From: Alphaproteobacteria bacterium
Lineage (GTDB): Bacteria; Pseudomonadota; Alphaproteobacteria; UBA9219
DNA length: 36,560 nt
Direction of reading: 5' to 3'
Assembly (NCBI GenBank): GCA_013289265.1
Contig: JABDAH010000014.1
Span: 1 to 36,560 of the forward strand
How positions within the stretch are numbered: position 1 is the stretch's first letter; every line of letters starts with the position of its first letter. The position numbers and the translations under genes are program-made. The notes beneath the pieces are model-generated. The model was not told where the DNA came from. It saw only the letters and a list, made by a program, of their open reading frames with translations, and did no database searches. Below, in pieces: positions 1 through 7,160 of this stretch.

Positions 1-100
1 TTCCGTTGACGCCAGTGGCGGGTCTTTGGCCAGAAGTGCCAACCGGAAGCAGTATTGAATTTGTGTTGTAGCTTAAATCCAGAGCTGTACCCGCTGTTGG
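1..100. repeat. Left arm of a diverged inverted repeat (coding)
   Basis: Bases 100 down to 1 on the minus strand align without gaps to bases 570-669 on the plus strand, with roughly three quarters of positions identical by eye, including the stretch CAAAGACCCGCCAC. The similarity follows the encoded protein (ALDLS, NTNS, LLPVGT, GQRPATGVNG). It is therefore best read as inverted gene duplication rather than as a mobile-element terminal repeat. The right arm is 570-669. Confidence 0.7.
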
Positions 101-211
101 CAGATTGGTGCCGATGGCTACGCTTCCTGTGCCGGACGTATAGAGGTTCGATTGAGCGAAAGCGGAAACTGTGACAAGAATAAGTGCGAGCGATAGCAGA
201 AGACTTTTCAT
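1..211 (-). CDS. Secreted tail-fibre-like protein, partial (N-terminal 70 residues)
   Basis: Reading leftwards from an ATG at 211, the frame stays open to the window edge, so this is the first 70 residues of a longer gene. Residues 1-19 form a typical signal peptide (MKSLLLSLALILVTVSAFA, cleavage before Q20). The mature start contains GSVAIGTNLPTAGTALDLS and then LLPVGTSGQRPATGVNG. This GIGT...ALDLS...QRP pattern is common in tail-fibre or adhesin-like secreted proteins. It is closely related to residues around 50-95 of the divergent gene at 387-1169, so the two are paralogues pointing away from a shared 175-bp intergenic region. The function is not known. The C-terminal part, which would show whether it also has a glycine-rich domain, lies outside the window. 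Confidence 0.8.
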   Translation of the reverse strand, partial: MKSLLLSLALILVTVSAFAQSNLYTSGTGSVAIGTNLPTAGTALDLSYNTNSILLPVGTSGQRPATGVNG

Positions 212-386
212 GCAACATTCTCCCTGAATGGATGCCACTTCTTAATCTCGACTATGACTATAGCCAAGAAAACTTGCAAGTTACAAAGGGACATAAAATT
301 CGATTCGCCTTTACGGACTTTCTGAAATTTGTTATGTAAGTTACGTCAGTTTTGCAGAATTAGCCTCTCATACTTGTGGTGGTGAT
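212..386. promoter_or_regulatory. Shared divergent promoter region of the two paralogous secreted proteins
   Basis: This 175-bp AT-rich region separates two head-to-head genes with starts at 211 (minus) and 387 (plus). A purine-rich GGTGGTG lies just before the ATG at 387, and AGGGAGAA lies upstream of the ATG at 211 on the minus strand. I could not assign convincing -35/-10 pairs. The layout implies that both transcripts start here. Confidence 0.45.
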
Positions 387-1169
387 ATGAAAATAAGATG
401 CGCCCGCCTCCTCGCTGTTTATGCCATTCTGCTTCTCCCCCATTTGGCTCAAGCAAACTCCGGTGATTTCTCCGGCGGTGTTGCTATCGGCACGAGCTAT
501 GCTGGCGCTAATACCGCGCCGACAAATGGTTTGATCGTTCAAGGGAATGTCGGCATTGGAACAACTGCACCCACAGCAGGTGCTGCCCTTGATCTTAGCA
601 AAAATACAAATTCGATGTTACTGCCAGTGGGCACAACCGGTCAAAGACCCGCCACCGGCGTTAACGGAATGATGCGGTATAATTCAACAACACCAGCCGT
701 TGAAGGGTATATCAATAACGCATGGAGCCCCCTATCAACGAGCAGTAGCGGGTATATCAAAACAATAAAAACCCAAGTTTTCACATCAACCGGAACCTAT
801 ACACCTTCTACCGGAATGGTTTATGCCTCAACCGAATGTTGGGGCGGCGGCGGTGGTGGTGGTTCAGGCTTTAGCGGCGGAGCTGGCGGCGCAGGAGGTG
901 TCACTGGAACTGGTGACATTACTTTATCCGGCAATAACGGATACCACAACGTTGGCTATGGAGCAGCGATAATCGGCGCAGGTGGAGCAACATCTATAGG
1001 TCAAGGAGGGCCTTATGCGTGGTCGTATGGTTCCAGCGTGACTGGCTTCAATTCAGAAGGATATGGCGCAGGTGGGGGTGGAGGGACAGTATCTGGAAAT
1101 AATGGGAATGTTGCAGGCGGCAATGGAAGCGCAGGATTTGTGCGCATTACTGAATACATTTCTCAGTAG
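387..1169 (+). CDS. Secreted glycine-rich, tail-fibre-like surface protein
   Basis: The product is 260 aa with a signal peptide (about residues 1-23, ending PHLAQA). Residues 50-115 carry NVGIGTTAPTAGAALDLS, LLPVGTTGQRPATGVNG and MMRYNSTTPAVEGYINNAW, a stretch typical of phage-tail-like or adhesin-like secreted proteins. The second half begins FTSTGTYTPSTGMVYA...ECWGGGGGGG and continues glycine-rich to the end. This matches the glycine-rich fibre/adhesin domain, where an FTxxGTYTxP lead is followed by a WGGGGGG run. It ends in a beta-like VRITEYISQ. No catalytic motif is seen. A surface or extracellular structural role is an inference. A paralogue lies divergently at 1-211. The chosen ATG follows GGTGGTG. 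Confidence 0.75.
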   Translation: MKIRCARLLAVYAILLLPHLAQANSGDFSGGVAIGTSYAGANTAPTNGLIVQGNVGIGTTAPTAGAALDLSKNTNSMLLPVGTTGQRPATGVNGMMRYNSTTPAVEGYINNAWSPLSTSSSGYIKTIKTQVFTSTGTYTPSTGMVYASTECWGGGGGGGSGFSGGAGGAGGVTGTGDITLSGNNGYHNVGYGAAIIGAGGATSIGQGGPYAWSYGSSVTGFNSEGYGAGGGGGTVSGNNGNVAGGNGSAGFVRITEYISQ

Positions 1170-1203
1170 TACATGACGGCGGAAAGAAAATAGTCTGGAT
1201 CCA

Positions 1204-1935
1204 ATGGAATCTCCTCCTGCAACATCCGGACCTTCAATGAAATTTGATGCCGTGTTCAGCCTGGGTGCTAATTGCGTCCCCGCCGCGCAAATCAGGCGTT
1301 TTTTCGGAAGAGCCCCTCAAAGTCCGTTTGATTGGCTTGTGACGCCAATGGACTCGGTCGTTAAAATCTTTGGCGACGACGGCAAAGGACTGTGCCGACA
1401 GCTTTCAACATCATTTAACGGCATGGCCGCTTATTGCGAAAGCTACGGCGTCCATTATTACCATGAGTTCGAACGCACTGCAGAAGGAAAGGTGATTTTT
1501 ACTGAAGAAACTATTCGGCAGGGTGGATCAAAACTTACTTACAAATACTCGAAGCTTCTGGATATTTCGCGCAATTCAAGAACCCTGTTCATTCGCTATT
1601 TATCGGGTACGGACATTCCCTCCGATAGGCTTGGCAATAAGACTCCCTTATCCCCGCTCGATGTTAGTGCGTTGCTGATGTTGCTTGAGCGCAAACTTGG
1701 TCACACGAATTTTCACTTGGCCTTATTTAAATCTCATGGCTTTGAATACGATCTTATTGGAGAAGAATTGTTTTCTTCCATGCCCAAGGTATCGGTTCAT
1801 GCTGAGCAATTTCAGGGCGGCGGTATTTTAGGAGAAGATTCCGCATGGGATCAGTTTTTTAATCAGATGGGTTTTATGCGGCATGACCAACCTTTGGGGA
1901 CAAGTTCTGCCCAGGAGCGCTCCCCCGAGATATAG
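1204..1935 (+). CDS. DUF1796 family putative papain-like cysteine peptidase
   Basis: The protein is 243 aa. Residues 17-24 read VFSLGANC and 41-45 read PFDWL, with an Arg-Arg pair between them. This FSLGxNC...PFDWL signature marks the DUF1796 (putative papain-like cysteine peptidase) family. Cys24 would be the nucleophile, and the YGVHYYHEF stretch around residue 83 offers histidines. No signal peptide or membrane segment is visible. Family members often sit near surface-polysaccharide or glycosyltransferase genes; here the upstream neighbour is a surface-like protein. The start is uncertain: ATG 1204 has a short GGA six bases upstream, while ATG 1237 (MKFDAVFSLG) begins right at the conserved domain. 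The peptidase activity of the family is a prediction, not something visible here. Confidence 0.7.
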   Translation: MESPPATSGPSMKFDAVFSLGANCVPAAQIRRFFGRAPQSPFDWLVTPMDSVVKIFGDDGKGLCRQLSTSFNGMAAYCESYGVHYYHEFERTAEGKVIFTEETIRQGGSKLTYKYSKLLDISRNSRTLFIRYLSGTDIPSDRLGNKTPLSPLDVSALLMLLERKLGHTNFHLALFKSHGFEYDLIGEELFSSMPKVSVHAEQFQGGGILGEDSAWDQFFNQMGFMRHDQPLGTSSAQERSPEI

Positions 1936-2006
1936 TCAAACCAAATAATTTTCTATCCCGGCTTCGGCCTTTGAGCGCGGCGAACGGCGGTATCGGTCAG
2001 CGGCAT

Positions 2007-2051
2007 GGGGGTAACCGTAATTTAATACTTTTAATTACCCCTAAAGTTACC
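2007..2051. other. Dyad-symmetric AT-rich element, possible terminator or operator
   Basis: GGGGTAA at 2007-2013 pairs with TTACCCC at 2035-2041, and the overlapping GGTAAC/GTTACC pair extends outward to 2051. It lies about 70 bp past the stop of the DUF1796 gene, in the 233-bp gap before tRNA-Gly. The 21-nt loop and the lack of a clear T-run make it a poor intrinsic terminator. I see nothing else in this gap. Confidence 0.25.
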
Positions 2052-2168
2052 ATGGGTTGAACATGGATTTCAACAAAACTTGTCAGACAACGATAGACCC
2101 TAAAATGACAAAAAATCTAAAAAATGTTTGGTATTATCGACATTCTTAGACAACGTCAGAACTTATAT

Positions 2169-2242
2169 TGGAGCGGGTGAAGGGAATCGAACCCTCATAG
2201 CCAGCTTGGAAGGCTGGAGCTTTACCACTAAGCTACACCCGC
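2169..2242 (-). tRNA. tRNA-Gly (anticodon TCC), CCA encoded
   Basis: Read on the minus strand from 2242, the acceptor stem GCGGGTG pairs with CACCCGC. The D-arm region is GCTTAGTGGTAAAGC, and the anticodon arm CCAGC-CTTCCAA-GCTGG carries TCC. The T-arm GAGGG-TTCGATT-CCCTT is followed by discriminator A and a genome-encoded CCA at 2171-2169. All stems pair. Anticodon UCC reads GGA/GGG glycine codons. It lies about 60 bp downstream of the phosphate transporter on the same strand; a separate promoter in 2243-2304 or readthrough from pit could both supply transcription. Confidence 0.96.
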
Positions 2243-2304
2243 GCTCTTGAGACTATATCCATAACATAGTTTAGATTCTGTCAAAACGGAAACTGTAGCG
2301 ACTT

Positions 2305-3327
2305 TTAACCCCCACAAAGCACCGCTATTCCCATGACTATGCCGCCAAGCGCGGCGGCTCCGGGGATCGTAAAAACCCAGGCCCACATAATATTGCCCGC
2401 CAGATTCCAGCGCACGGATTTTACATTACGCGCCGCCCCTGCCCCCAGAATAGCGCCCGTTGTTACATGCGTTGTGGATACCGGCAGATGCAGGCAGGTC
2501 GCGATCAAAATGGCGGACGCCGATGCTGTCTCGGCACAAAAACCACCATTGGGTCGAAGGCGCGTCAAATCGTGGCCCATAGTGCGAACAATGCGCCAGC
2601 CTCCGGCCATCGTTCCAAGTCCCATCATACCGTAAGACATAAACAGCACCCACGGCGGTATGGTAAAATGCTGGAAGTAACCGGAAGCAACCAACGCGCC
2701 CGCAATAATACCCGCCGTTTTTTGCGCATCATTACTGCCATGCATGAGGCTGAGGCAGGCGGATGAGACCAGCTGCATCCGGCCAAAAATCTTGTCGGCT
2801 TTTTCTGGAGGCACTTTGTTTTGCGCCGCCAACGTTATTTTCATCAACACATGGCTAATGGCCATGCCGAGCATCGGTGCGATAATAATGAACAACAATA
2901 TGGGTGTCCACCCGGAAACAATGATCGAGGCATAGGCTGAACTGAGGCCATGCTTGACAGCGCTATTAAATATCGCAGCGCCTGCGTAACCACCCATCAA
3001 GGCATGCGACGAACTTGTTGGCATGCGCAGCCACCACGTAACGAGCCCCCACAGAACAGCGCCAACTAGTCCGGCGAGAATAACGACAGGCGTCACCATA
3101 CTTAAATCGATCATGCCATTGCCGACTGTATGCGCAACGCCAGTACCGAAGAAAAACACTGCGACGAAATTAAAAAAGCTTGCCCACAGCACAGCATGAA
3201 AAGGCTTTAAAACCCGTGTCGCTACAATTGTGGCAATGGAATTGGCGGCATCATGAAATCCGTTGACAAAATCGAAAGCCAAAGCCGCTGCTATTACCAG
3301 GCCCGTCAGGATCATGGCATCATTCAT
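2305..3327 (-). CDS. pit: PiT family inorganic phosphate transporter
   Basis: This 340-aa polytopic inner-membrane protein belongs to the low-affinity PiT (PitA/PHO4) family, which couples phosphate or metal-phosphate uptake to the proton gradient. The two inverted halves each carry the family signature: DFVNGFHDAANSIAT near residues 19-33 and LMHGSNDAQKTAGI near 195-208. SSSHALMGG (about 106) and PVSTTHVTTG (about 282) are the paired conserved Ser/Thr-His motifs. About ten hydrophobic segments are seen. The start ATG at 3327 overlaps the stop of the upstream DUF2147 gene (ATGA), so the two are probably translationally coupled. No PhoU-like (DUF47) gene, a common partner of PiT transporters, is next to it; a small periplasmic protein takes that place. 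Confidence 0.93.
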   Translation of the reverse strand: MNDAMILTGLVIAAALAFDFVNGFHDAANSIATIVATRVLKPFHAVLWASFFNFVAVFFFGTGVAHTVGNGMIDLSMVTPVVILAGLVGAVLWGLVTWWLRMPTSSSHALMGGYAGAAIFNSAVKHGLSSAYASIIVSGWTPILLFIIIAPMLGMAISHVLMKITLAAQNKVPPEKADKIFGRMQLVSSACLSLMHGSNDAQKTAGIIAGALVASGYFQHFTIPPWVLFMSYGMMGLGTMAGGWRIVRTMGHDLTRLRPNGGFCAETASASAILIATCLHLPVSTTHVTTGAILGAGAARNVKSVRWNLAGNIMWAWVFTIPGAAALGGIVMGIAVLCGG

Positions 3328-3812
3328 GAGGCATCCTTACAGTTCGGCATAGTTTTCGTGCGCGTCCATGTCTGACTTTCACCAAAGATAGGCGTCAGGA
3401 CAAAACCGTGCAGGTCAAGCGTATCTGGGCCGACCAGGGTCATTTCCGCCTCGAAATTCTGGCCGTGGCGCGGGCTGTAAATCCAACCATCTTCATAATG
3501 ACCATGCCCGTCTGCGATAAAATCACCCATGAACTGCATATGGCACAAAAGCCGGTGACGCTTGGTGAGGTCCGGGTTGTGATCATCCTTCGCAATACCT
3601 TCGCCCGGCCTTTGGTTTACCCAGTAAAACTTGCCACAAATTTTGTCGCCGCAGGAATAGAGTTCAACACCACCTTCATGCCCTTCGGTGTACCAAAGGC
3701 CAATGATGGGATCGCTGCCTGCTTTCGGCGCTGCAGCAGCTTGTTGCAGACAAACAGAAGCCCATGCGCACAGCATGGCAACAAAAAAAGAAATGAGTGC
3801 AGTGCGGCACAT
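3324..3812 (-). CDS. DUF2147 family exported protein
   Basis: The product is 162 aa with an N-terminal signal peptide (hydrophobic core about residues 6-22, AAA cleavage region near 25-28). The mature part reads GLWYTEGHEGGVELYSCGDKICGKFYW, followed by DDHNPD, then GDFIADGHGHYEDGWIYSPRHGQ and FGESQTWTRT near the end. This ordered set (GxW...CGxxxCG...IYxPxxG...TWTR) is the DUF2147 pattern. The two cysteines in CGDKICG could form a disulfide. The function of the family is not established. It starts a two-gene unit with the phosphate transporter, overlapping it by four bases, so a role linked to phosphate uptake or envelope homeostasis is possible but only inferred. Confidence 0.82.
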   Translation of the reverse strand: MCRTALISFFVAMLCAWASVCLQQAAAAPKAGSDPIIGLWYTEGHEGGVELYSCGDKICGKFYWVNQRPGEGIAKDDHNPDLTKRHRLLCHMQFMGDFIADGHGHYEDGWIYSPRHGQNFEAEMTLVGPDTLDLHGFVLTPIFGESQTWTRTKTMPNCKDAS

Positions 3813-3982
3813 GCCAAACCTTGGTGGGGCGGGTCGAATGCGGAGTCTCCAATCCTTGCAGGACTAGGCTATAACAGATTGCGAATCAAGGCACTCCATG
3901 TTAGCTACTATTTCCTGCTGCGGCTTCTTCTGAAGTCGCCACTATAATTTCTTCGCATCGAATCTTTGTCTGGAGTTCAATC

Positions 3983-4291
3983 ATGGACGATAAAGCTGCT
4001 TATTGGGCATCTGTTGGCCTCAGCGCCCTGGCCCTTTTACTACTGGTAACAAACGTTGCCCTCGTTAGCGGCAACCGCAATCTGCAGATTGAAATCAATC
4101 AGCGTCAGGCAGCCATCAATAATGGCGTTAACTTAAGCCAGTTAAACAATGGTCTGGTTCAGGCTTTGGCCGATATCGCCGTCAAGAATGACGATAAGGA
4201 TGTCCGCGATTTACTAACCACGCAGGGAATAAGCTTGAAGCCAAAGGCCGAGCAAAAGACTGACGCCGCCAAAGAAACCAAGAAGAAATAA
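3983..4291 (+). CDS. Small single-span membrane protein, unknown
   Basis: The product is 102 aa. Residues 8-28 (ASVGLSALALLLLVTNVALVS) form one membrane helix near the N-terminus. It is followed by an amphipathic helix with heptad-like spacing (NLQIEINQRQAAINNGVNL) and a highly charged, Lys-rich C-terminus (about residues 84-102). I do not recognise a family. GGAG seven bases before the ATG is a good ribosome-binding site. The next gene starts 12 bases after the stop and has the same architecture (one N-terminal span, Gln/Asn-rich helix, low-complexity tail), followed by gpt. This is a likely three-gene operon of two small helical membrane proteins and a purine-salvage enzyme. A scaffolding role is only a guess. 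Confidence 0.75.
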   Translation: MDDKAAYWASVGLSALALLLLVTNVALVSGNRNLQIEINQRQAAINNGVNLSQLNNGLVQALADIAVKNDDKDVRDLLTTQGISLKPKAEQKTDAAKETKKK

Positions 4292-4303
4292 GGGGAACTA
4301 GCC

Positions 4304-4690
4304 ATGTCCACCAAGGAAACAAAAATCACCGCCGGCCAGCTGATTTTCCCCGTTAGCCTGATTTCGTTCGTTGTATTTATTATGCTGGCTTTCCAGACAT
4401 CACAGTTGCTACGCGAACGCGATGCGCTACATTTCGCCAAAGCTCAGCAGGACAAGCCTCTGGAAGAATCGCAAAAGGTTCAGGCACAGGTTAACGCGCT
4501 GGCCGTCGGCACCAAGAAACTGGCTGATCAAGGCAACAAGGGCGCGGCTGCCATCATCGACCGGATGAAACAAGCTGGAGTCACCGTCAATGGGGCACCT
4601 AAGGCTGCTATTCCTTCTGTAGCACCGATAGCGCCAGCAGCCCCTGCAGCTGAAGAACCAGCAAAAGCTGCCCCTGAGTCTGCCGAGTAA
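4304..4690 (+). CDS. Small single-span membrane protein with Ala/Pro-rich tail, unknown
   Basis: The product is 128 aa. A single membrane helix lies at about residues 12-30 (LIFPVSLISFVVFIMLAFQ). A Gln/Lys/Glu-rich, probably coiled-coil segment covers about 35-85 (e.g. QQDKPLEESQKVQAQVNAL). The tail from about 97 is rich in Ala, Pro and Glu (SVAPIAPAAPAAEEP). AGGGGAA before the ATG is a strong ribosome-binding site. It follows the 102-aa membrane protein by 12 bases and precedes the TTG start of gpt by two bases, so the three genes are almost certainly co-transcribed. No family is recognised. The overall plan resembles the small protein at 28621-29046 inside the pnt operon, but the sequence similarity is not strong. 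Confidence 0.75.
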   Translation: MSTKETKITAGQLIFPVSLISFVVFIMLAFQTSQLLRERDALHFAKAQQDKPLEESQKVQAQVNALAVGTKKLADQGNKGAAAIIDRMKQAGVTVNGAPKAAIPSVAPIAPAAPAAEEPAKAAPESAE

Positions 4691-4692
4691 AA

Positions 4693-5190
4693 TTGGCCAC
4701 ACAAAAACATTTCCCGGTAAGCTGGGAAGAATTGCATCGCAATGCAAAAGCGCTTGCCTGGCGCTTACTTGAAATGGGGCCATGGAAAGGTATCGTCGCC
4801 ATCACCCGCGGTGGGTTAGTGCCTGCGGCCATCGTCGCTCGTGAACTGGATTTGCGCGTTATCGAAACGGTTTCTGTCGTCGGCTATCATTATGATGACA
4901 GCAACCCCAAGCAAAACGCCGAAGCGCATATCGTCAAACAGGCAGCCAATATTGGTGACGGTGACGGCTGGCTGGTAATCGATGATCTGGTCGACACCGG
5001 ACGCACCGTTGAGCTGCTGCGTCGCCTGATGCCCAAAGCCCACTTCGCCGCCGTCTATGCCAAGCCTATGGGCAAACCTTTGATTGATACTTTTATTACT
5101 GAAGTCAGTCAGGATACGTGGATATATTTCCCGTGGGACGTTGAGCCGCAATTCACCAAGCCAATTGCAAGCCAACGCAAAGACAACTAA
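4693..5190 (+). CDS. gpt: Xanthine-guanine phosphoribosyltransferase
   Basis: This 165-aa cytoplasmic purine-salvage enzyme would transfer phosphoribose from PRPP to guanine, xanthine or hypoxanthine. It resembles E. coli Gpt (152 aa) along its length: VSWEELHRNAKALAWRL, WKGIVAITRGGLVPAAIVAREL, then the PRPP-binding loop LVIDDLVDTGRTVE at about residues 95-108. KAHFAAVYAKPMGKPLID and QDTWIYFPWD follow. The Gpt-specific QDTWI(x)xPWD ending separates it from other phosphoribosyltransferases. The only plausible start is TTG at 4693, two bases after the upstream stop; no in-frame ATG occurs before residue 28, inside the conserved domain. Expression probably relies on coupling to the upstream gene. 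The stop overlaps the convergent thioesterase by four bases. Confidence 0.9.
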   Translation: MATQKHFPVSWEELHRNAKALAWRLLEMGPWKGIVAITRGGLVPAAIVARELDLRVIETVSVVGYHYDDSNPKQNAEAHIVKQAANIGDGDGWLVIDDLVDTGRTVELLRRLMPKAHFAAVYAKPMGKPLIDTFITEVSQDTWIYFPWDVEPQFTKPIASQRKDN

Positions 5191-5627
5191 AACTCCGTTT
5201 CCCCAGTCGCATATTTCCGTAGCAGCACACGCAAATCATCCGCTATCGCCACAGGCTTGCGAGTTTTACGATCGATCAGAACCGACACGCTTTCGCAATA
5301 AGCAAGGCCGTCATCGCCGCGAAACAGGGCGTTGACCAGAACCATTGAGGTGCGGCCCATGCTAACAACACCAGTGCCGATGCGCAGCTGTGCCGGTAAA
5401 TGCAGTTCCCGCCGAAAATCTATCGATGTGCGCGCCAGTACAAATAGCTGGTCGCGATGCGGCCAGTTTGGCGTCACCTCCAGAAATAAATCCGCGCGGG
5501 CATTTTCGAAATAAGTGCCGATAGCATTATTATTTACATGCCCCAGAGGATCCAGATCACTAAAGCGAACCTGATCTTTAATCCAGTGCTTGTAACGGCT
5601 GAGATTAAATCTTTGCTGGTCGTCCAT
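5187..5627 (-). CDS. YbgC/FadM-type acyl-CoA thioesterase (4HBT hotdog fold)
   Basis: The product is 146 aa. VRFSDLDPLGHVNNNAIGTYFENARADLF at about residues 21-49 is the 4-hydroxybenzoyl-CoA thioesterase signature, with the catalytic Asp (SDLD), the HVNN turn and the following ENAR helix. LARTSIDFRRELHLPAQLRIGTGV and VSMGRTSMVL follow the hotdog-fold pattern, and VSVLIDRKTRKPVAI closes it. The enzyme should cleave thioesters of CoA; the substrate cannot be told. The ATG at 5627 has AGGAAG upstream on the minus strand. It is tail-to-tail with gpt (four-base overlap) and divergent from amtB. Confidence 0.88.
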   Translation of the reverse strand: MDDQQRFNLSRYKHWIKDQVRFSDLDPLGHVNNNAIGTYFENARADLFLEVTPNWPHRDQLFVLARTSIDFRRELHLPAQLRIGTGVVSMGRTSMVLVNALFRGDDGLAYCESVSVLIDRKTRKPVAIADDLRVLLRKYATGETEF

Positions 5628-5706
5628 GTTTAACTTCCTTTTCGGTTAAAATCTTATACCAAAGCTTTAAGTACGTCTAACAAGGCCATTGACTGAATTA
5701 TGCTGC

Positions 5707-5758
5707 ATGGCAACATAAGCCATATTCACCGGGGATTCGAATCCCTTCGCCTCAACCA
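5707..5758 (+). other. tRNA-3'-end-like palindromic element upstream of amtB
   Basis: A short hairpin ATGGC-AACATAA-GCCAT (5707-5723) is followed by a perfect 14-bp palindrome GGGATTCGAATCCC (5732-5745) and then TTCGCCTCAACCA ending at 5758. The order of extra arm, T-arm-like TTCGAAT loop and ACCA end resembles the 3' third of a tRNA-Ser. No matching 5' acceptor (TGAGGCG) is present upstream, and one T-stem pair is mismatched, so it is not a working tRNA. It may be a tRNA remnant left by an old integration, or an operator for amtB. The palindrome contains GATTC and GAATC, both fitting the GANTC site of the CcrM methyltransferase. Confidence 0.35.
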
Positions 5759-5771
5759 AAGGACACAACCT

Positions 5772-7139
5772 ATGTTGCCGTGCGCTGAACTTAAAATCTT
5801 CAAAAATTTACAAAAAATTCTTACGCTCCTTACCCTGACTATTGCCGCTTTTATCATTGCTCCCTCCCTCGCTTTTGCCGCCGATGCGCCGAAGATCGAT
5901 TCCGGCGATACGGCATGGATGCTGACATCTACCGCGCTGGTTTTGCTGATGACCATCCCGGGTCTTGCCGTCTTTTACGGTGGCATGGTCCGCAAACATA
6001 ATGTGCTTGCAACCGTTATGCAAAGCTTCACCTGCGCCTGCCTGGTCGCGGTTCTGTGGGTCATCGCCGGTTACAGTCTCGCTTTCGGTAACGGTAACTC
6101 CTATATCGGCGACCTCAGCCGCCTGTTGCTGCGCGGCATGGATGTGAACGCGCCGTTTGTTTTAGGCGCAGGAACACCGGGCGCGACGGCGATGACGATT
6201 CCTGAATCGCTCTACATGATGTTTCAGATGACATTTGCCATCATTACGCCTGCCCTGATCGCCGGCGCTTTTTGCGACCGCATTAAATTCTCGGCGATGC
6301 TCATATTCATGGGTTTATGGTCGCTCATTGTTTACGCACCAATCGCCCATTGGGTTTGGCATCCGAGCGGTTTTCTTGGCGCAATGGGTGTGCTGGATTT
6401 CGCTGGTGGCACCGTCGTGCATATTAACGCAGGCGTGGCTGGCCTCATTGCCGCCATTTTTATCGGCAAACGCGTGACGCTGGAAGAAACCTATGCACCG
6501 CATAACCCTGCATACAGTGTTGTAGGCGCTTCACTGCTGTGGGTCGGCTGGTTTGGTTTTAATGCCGGTTCGGCAGGCGCCGCCAATGGTCGCGCCGCTA
6601 TGGCTATGACGGTTACTATGATTGCCGCCGCTATTGCTGCCCTGTCATGGATGGCCGTCGAATGGAAGTTTAAAGGTAAGCCAAGCGTCCTGGGCACTAT
6701 CACCGGCGCTGTCGCCGGTCTTGTCGTCATCACTCCGGCATCTGGTTTTGTTGATCCTGAGGGGGCCCTTATTATCGGCGCACTCGGCGGCGCGGTGTGT
6801 TTCCTGTCCGCCCATACGATCAAGGAACATTTTGCGCTCGATGACAGTCTCGACTGTTTTGGTGTTCACGGCGTCGGCGGTATGGTTGGCGCAGTCCTGA
6901 CAGGTGTTTTTGCCAAAGCTGCCATCAGCGGCGTTAGTACACAGGCAGGTTCTATCGATGGCAACCCAATGCAAATCTGGACACAAATCGAAGGTATCGC
7001 CTTTACCATCGGCTGGTGCGCTATCGCGACCTATATCATCCTGCTCATTGTGGAACATACTATTGGACTTCGCGTCCCGGAACATATTGAGCGCGAAGGC
7101 CTCGATATCAACCTGCATGGCGAGCAGCTGCGGCATTAA
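5772..7139 (+). CDS. amtB: Ammonium transporter
   Basis: This is a 455-aa Amt/MEP/Rh channel conducting ammonium across the inner membrane. A cleavable signal peptide ends at about PSLAFA (as in E. coli AmtB), followed by DSGDTAWMLTSTALVLLMTIPGLAVFYGGM, the canonical first helix. About eleven helices follow. DFAGGTVVHINAGVAG and CFGVHGVGGMVGAVLTG carry the twin pore histidines. I chose ATG 5772 because AAGGA lies eight bases upstream. An ATG at 5700 in the same frame would extend the protein through the tRNA-like element and add a non-family leader. The usual regulatory partner glnK is not next to it. I see no clear sigma-54 promoter in the 144 bp upstream. Confidence 0.95.
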   Translation: MLPCAELKIFKNLQKILTLLTLTIAAFIIAPSLAFAADAPKIDSGDTAWMLTSTALVLLMTIPGLAVFYGGMVRKHNVLATVMQSFTCACLVAVLWVIAGYSLAFGNGNSYIGDLSRLLLRGMDVNAPFVLGAGTPGATAMTIPESLYMMFQMTFAIITPALIAGAFCDRIKFSAMLIFMGLWSLIVYAPIAHWVWHPSGFLGAMGVLDFAGGTVVHINAGVAGLIAAIFIGKRVTLEETYAPHNPAYSVVGASLLWVGWFGFNAGSAGAANGRAAMAMTVTMIAAAIAALSWMAVEWKFKGKPSVLGTITGAVAGLVVITPASGFVDPEGALIIGALGGAVCFLSAHTIKEHFALDDSLDCFGVHGVGGMVGAVLTGVFAKAAISGVSTQAGSIDGNPMQIWTQIEGIAFTIGWCAIATYIILLIVEHTIGLRVPEHIEREGLDINLHGEQLRH

Positions 7140-7160
7140 GTTTTTGCAACACCAACCATC

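Noticed and set aside
1-1169. Prophage remnant, because of the tail-fibre-like segment
   Set aside because: No other phage gene is near, both proteins have signal peptides, and phage tail fibres are normally not exported that way.
5700-5771. Longer N-terminus of AmtB from ATG 5700
   Set aside because: The added residues (RGFESLRL type) are the translation typical of a tRNA 3' end, and ATG 5772 has a proper AAGGA and gives a normal signal peptide.
5628-5771. Sigma-54 promoter for amtB
   Set aside because: No TGGCAC-N5-TTGCA-like sequence was found; the nearest TGGCAACATAAGCC lacks the -12 GC element.
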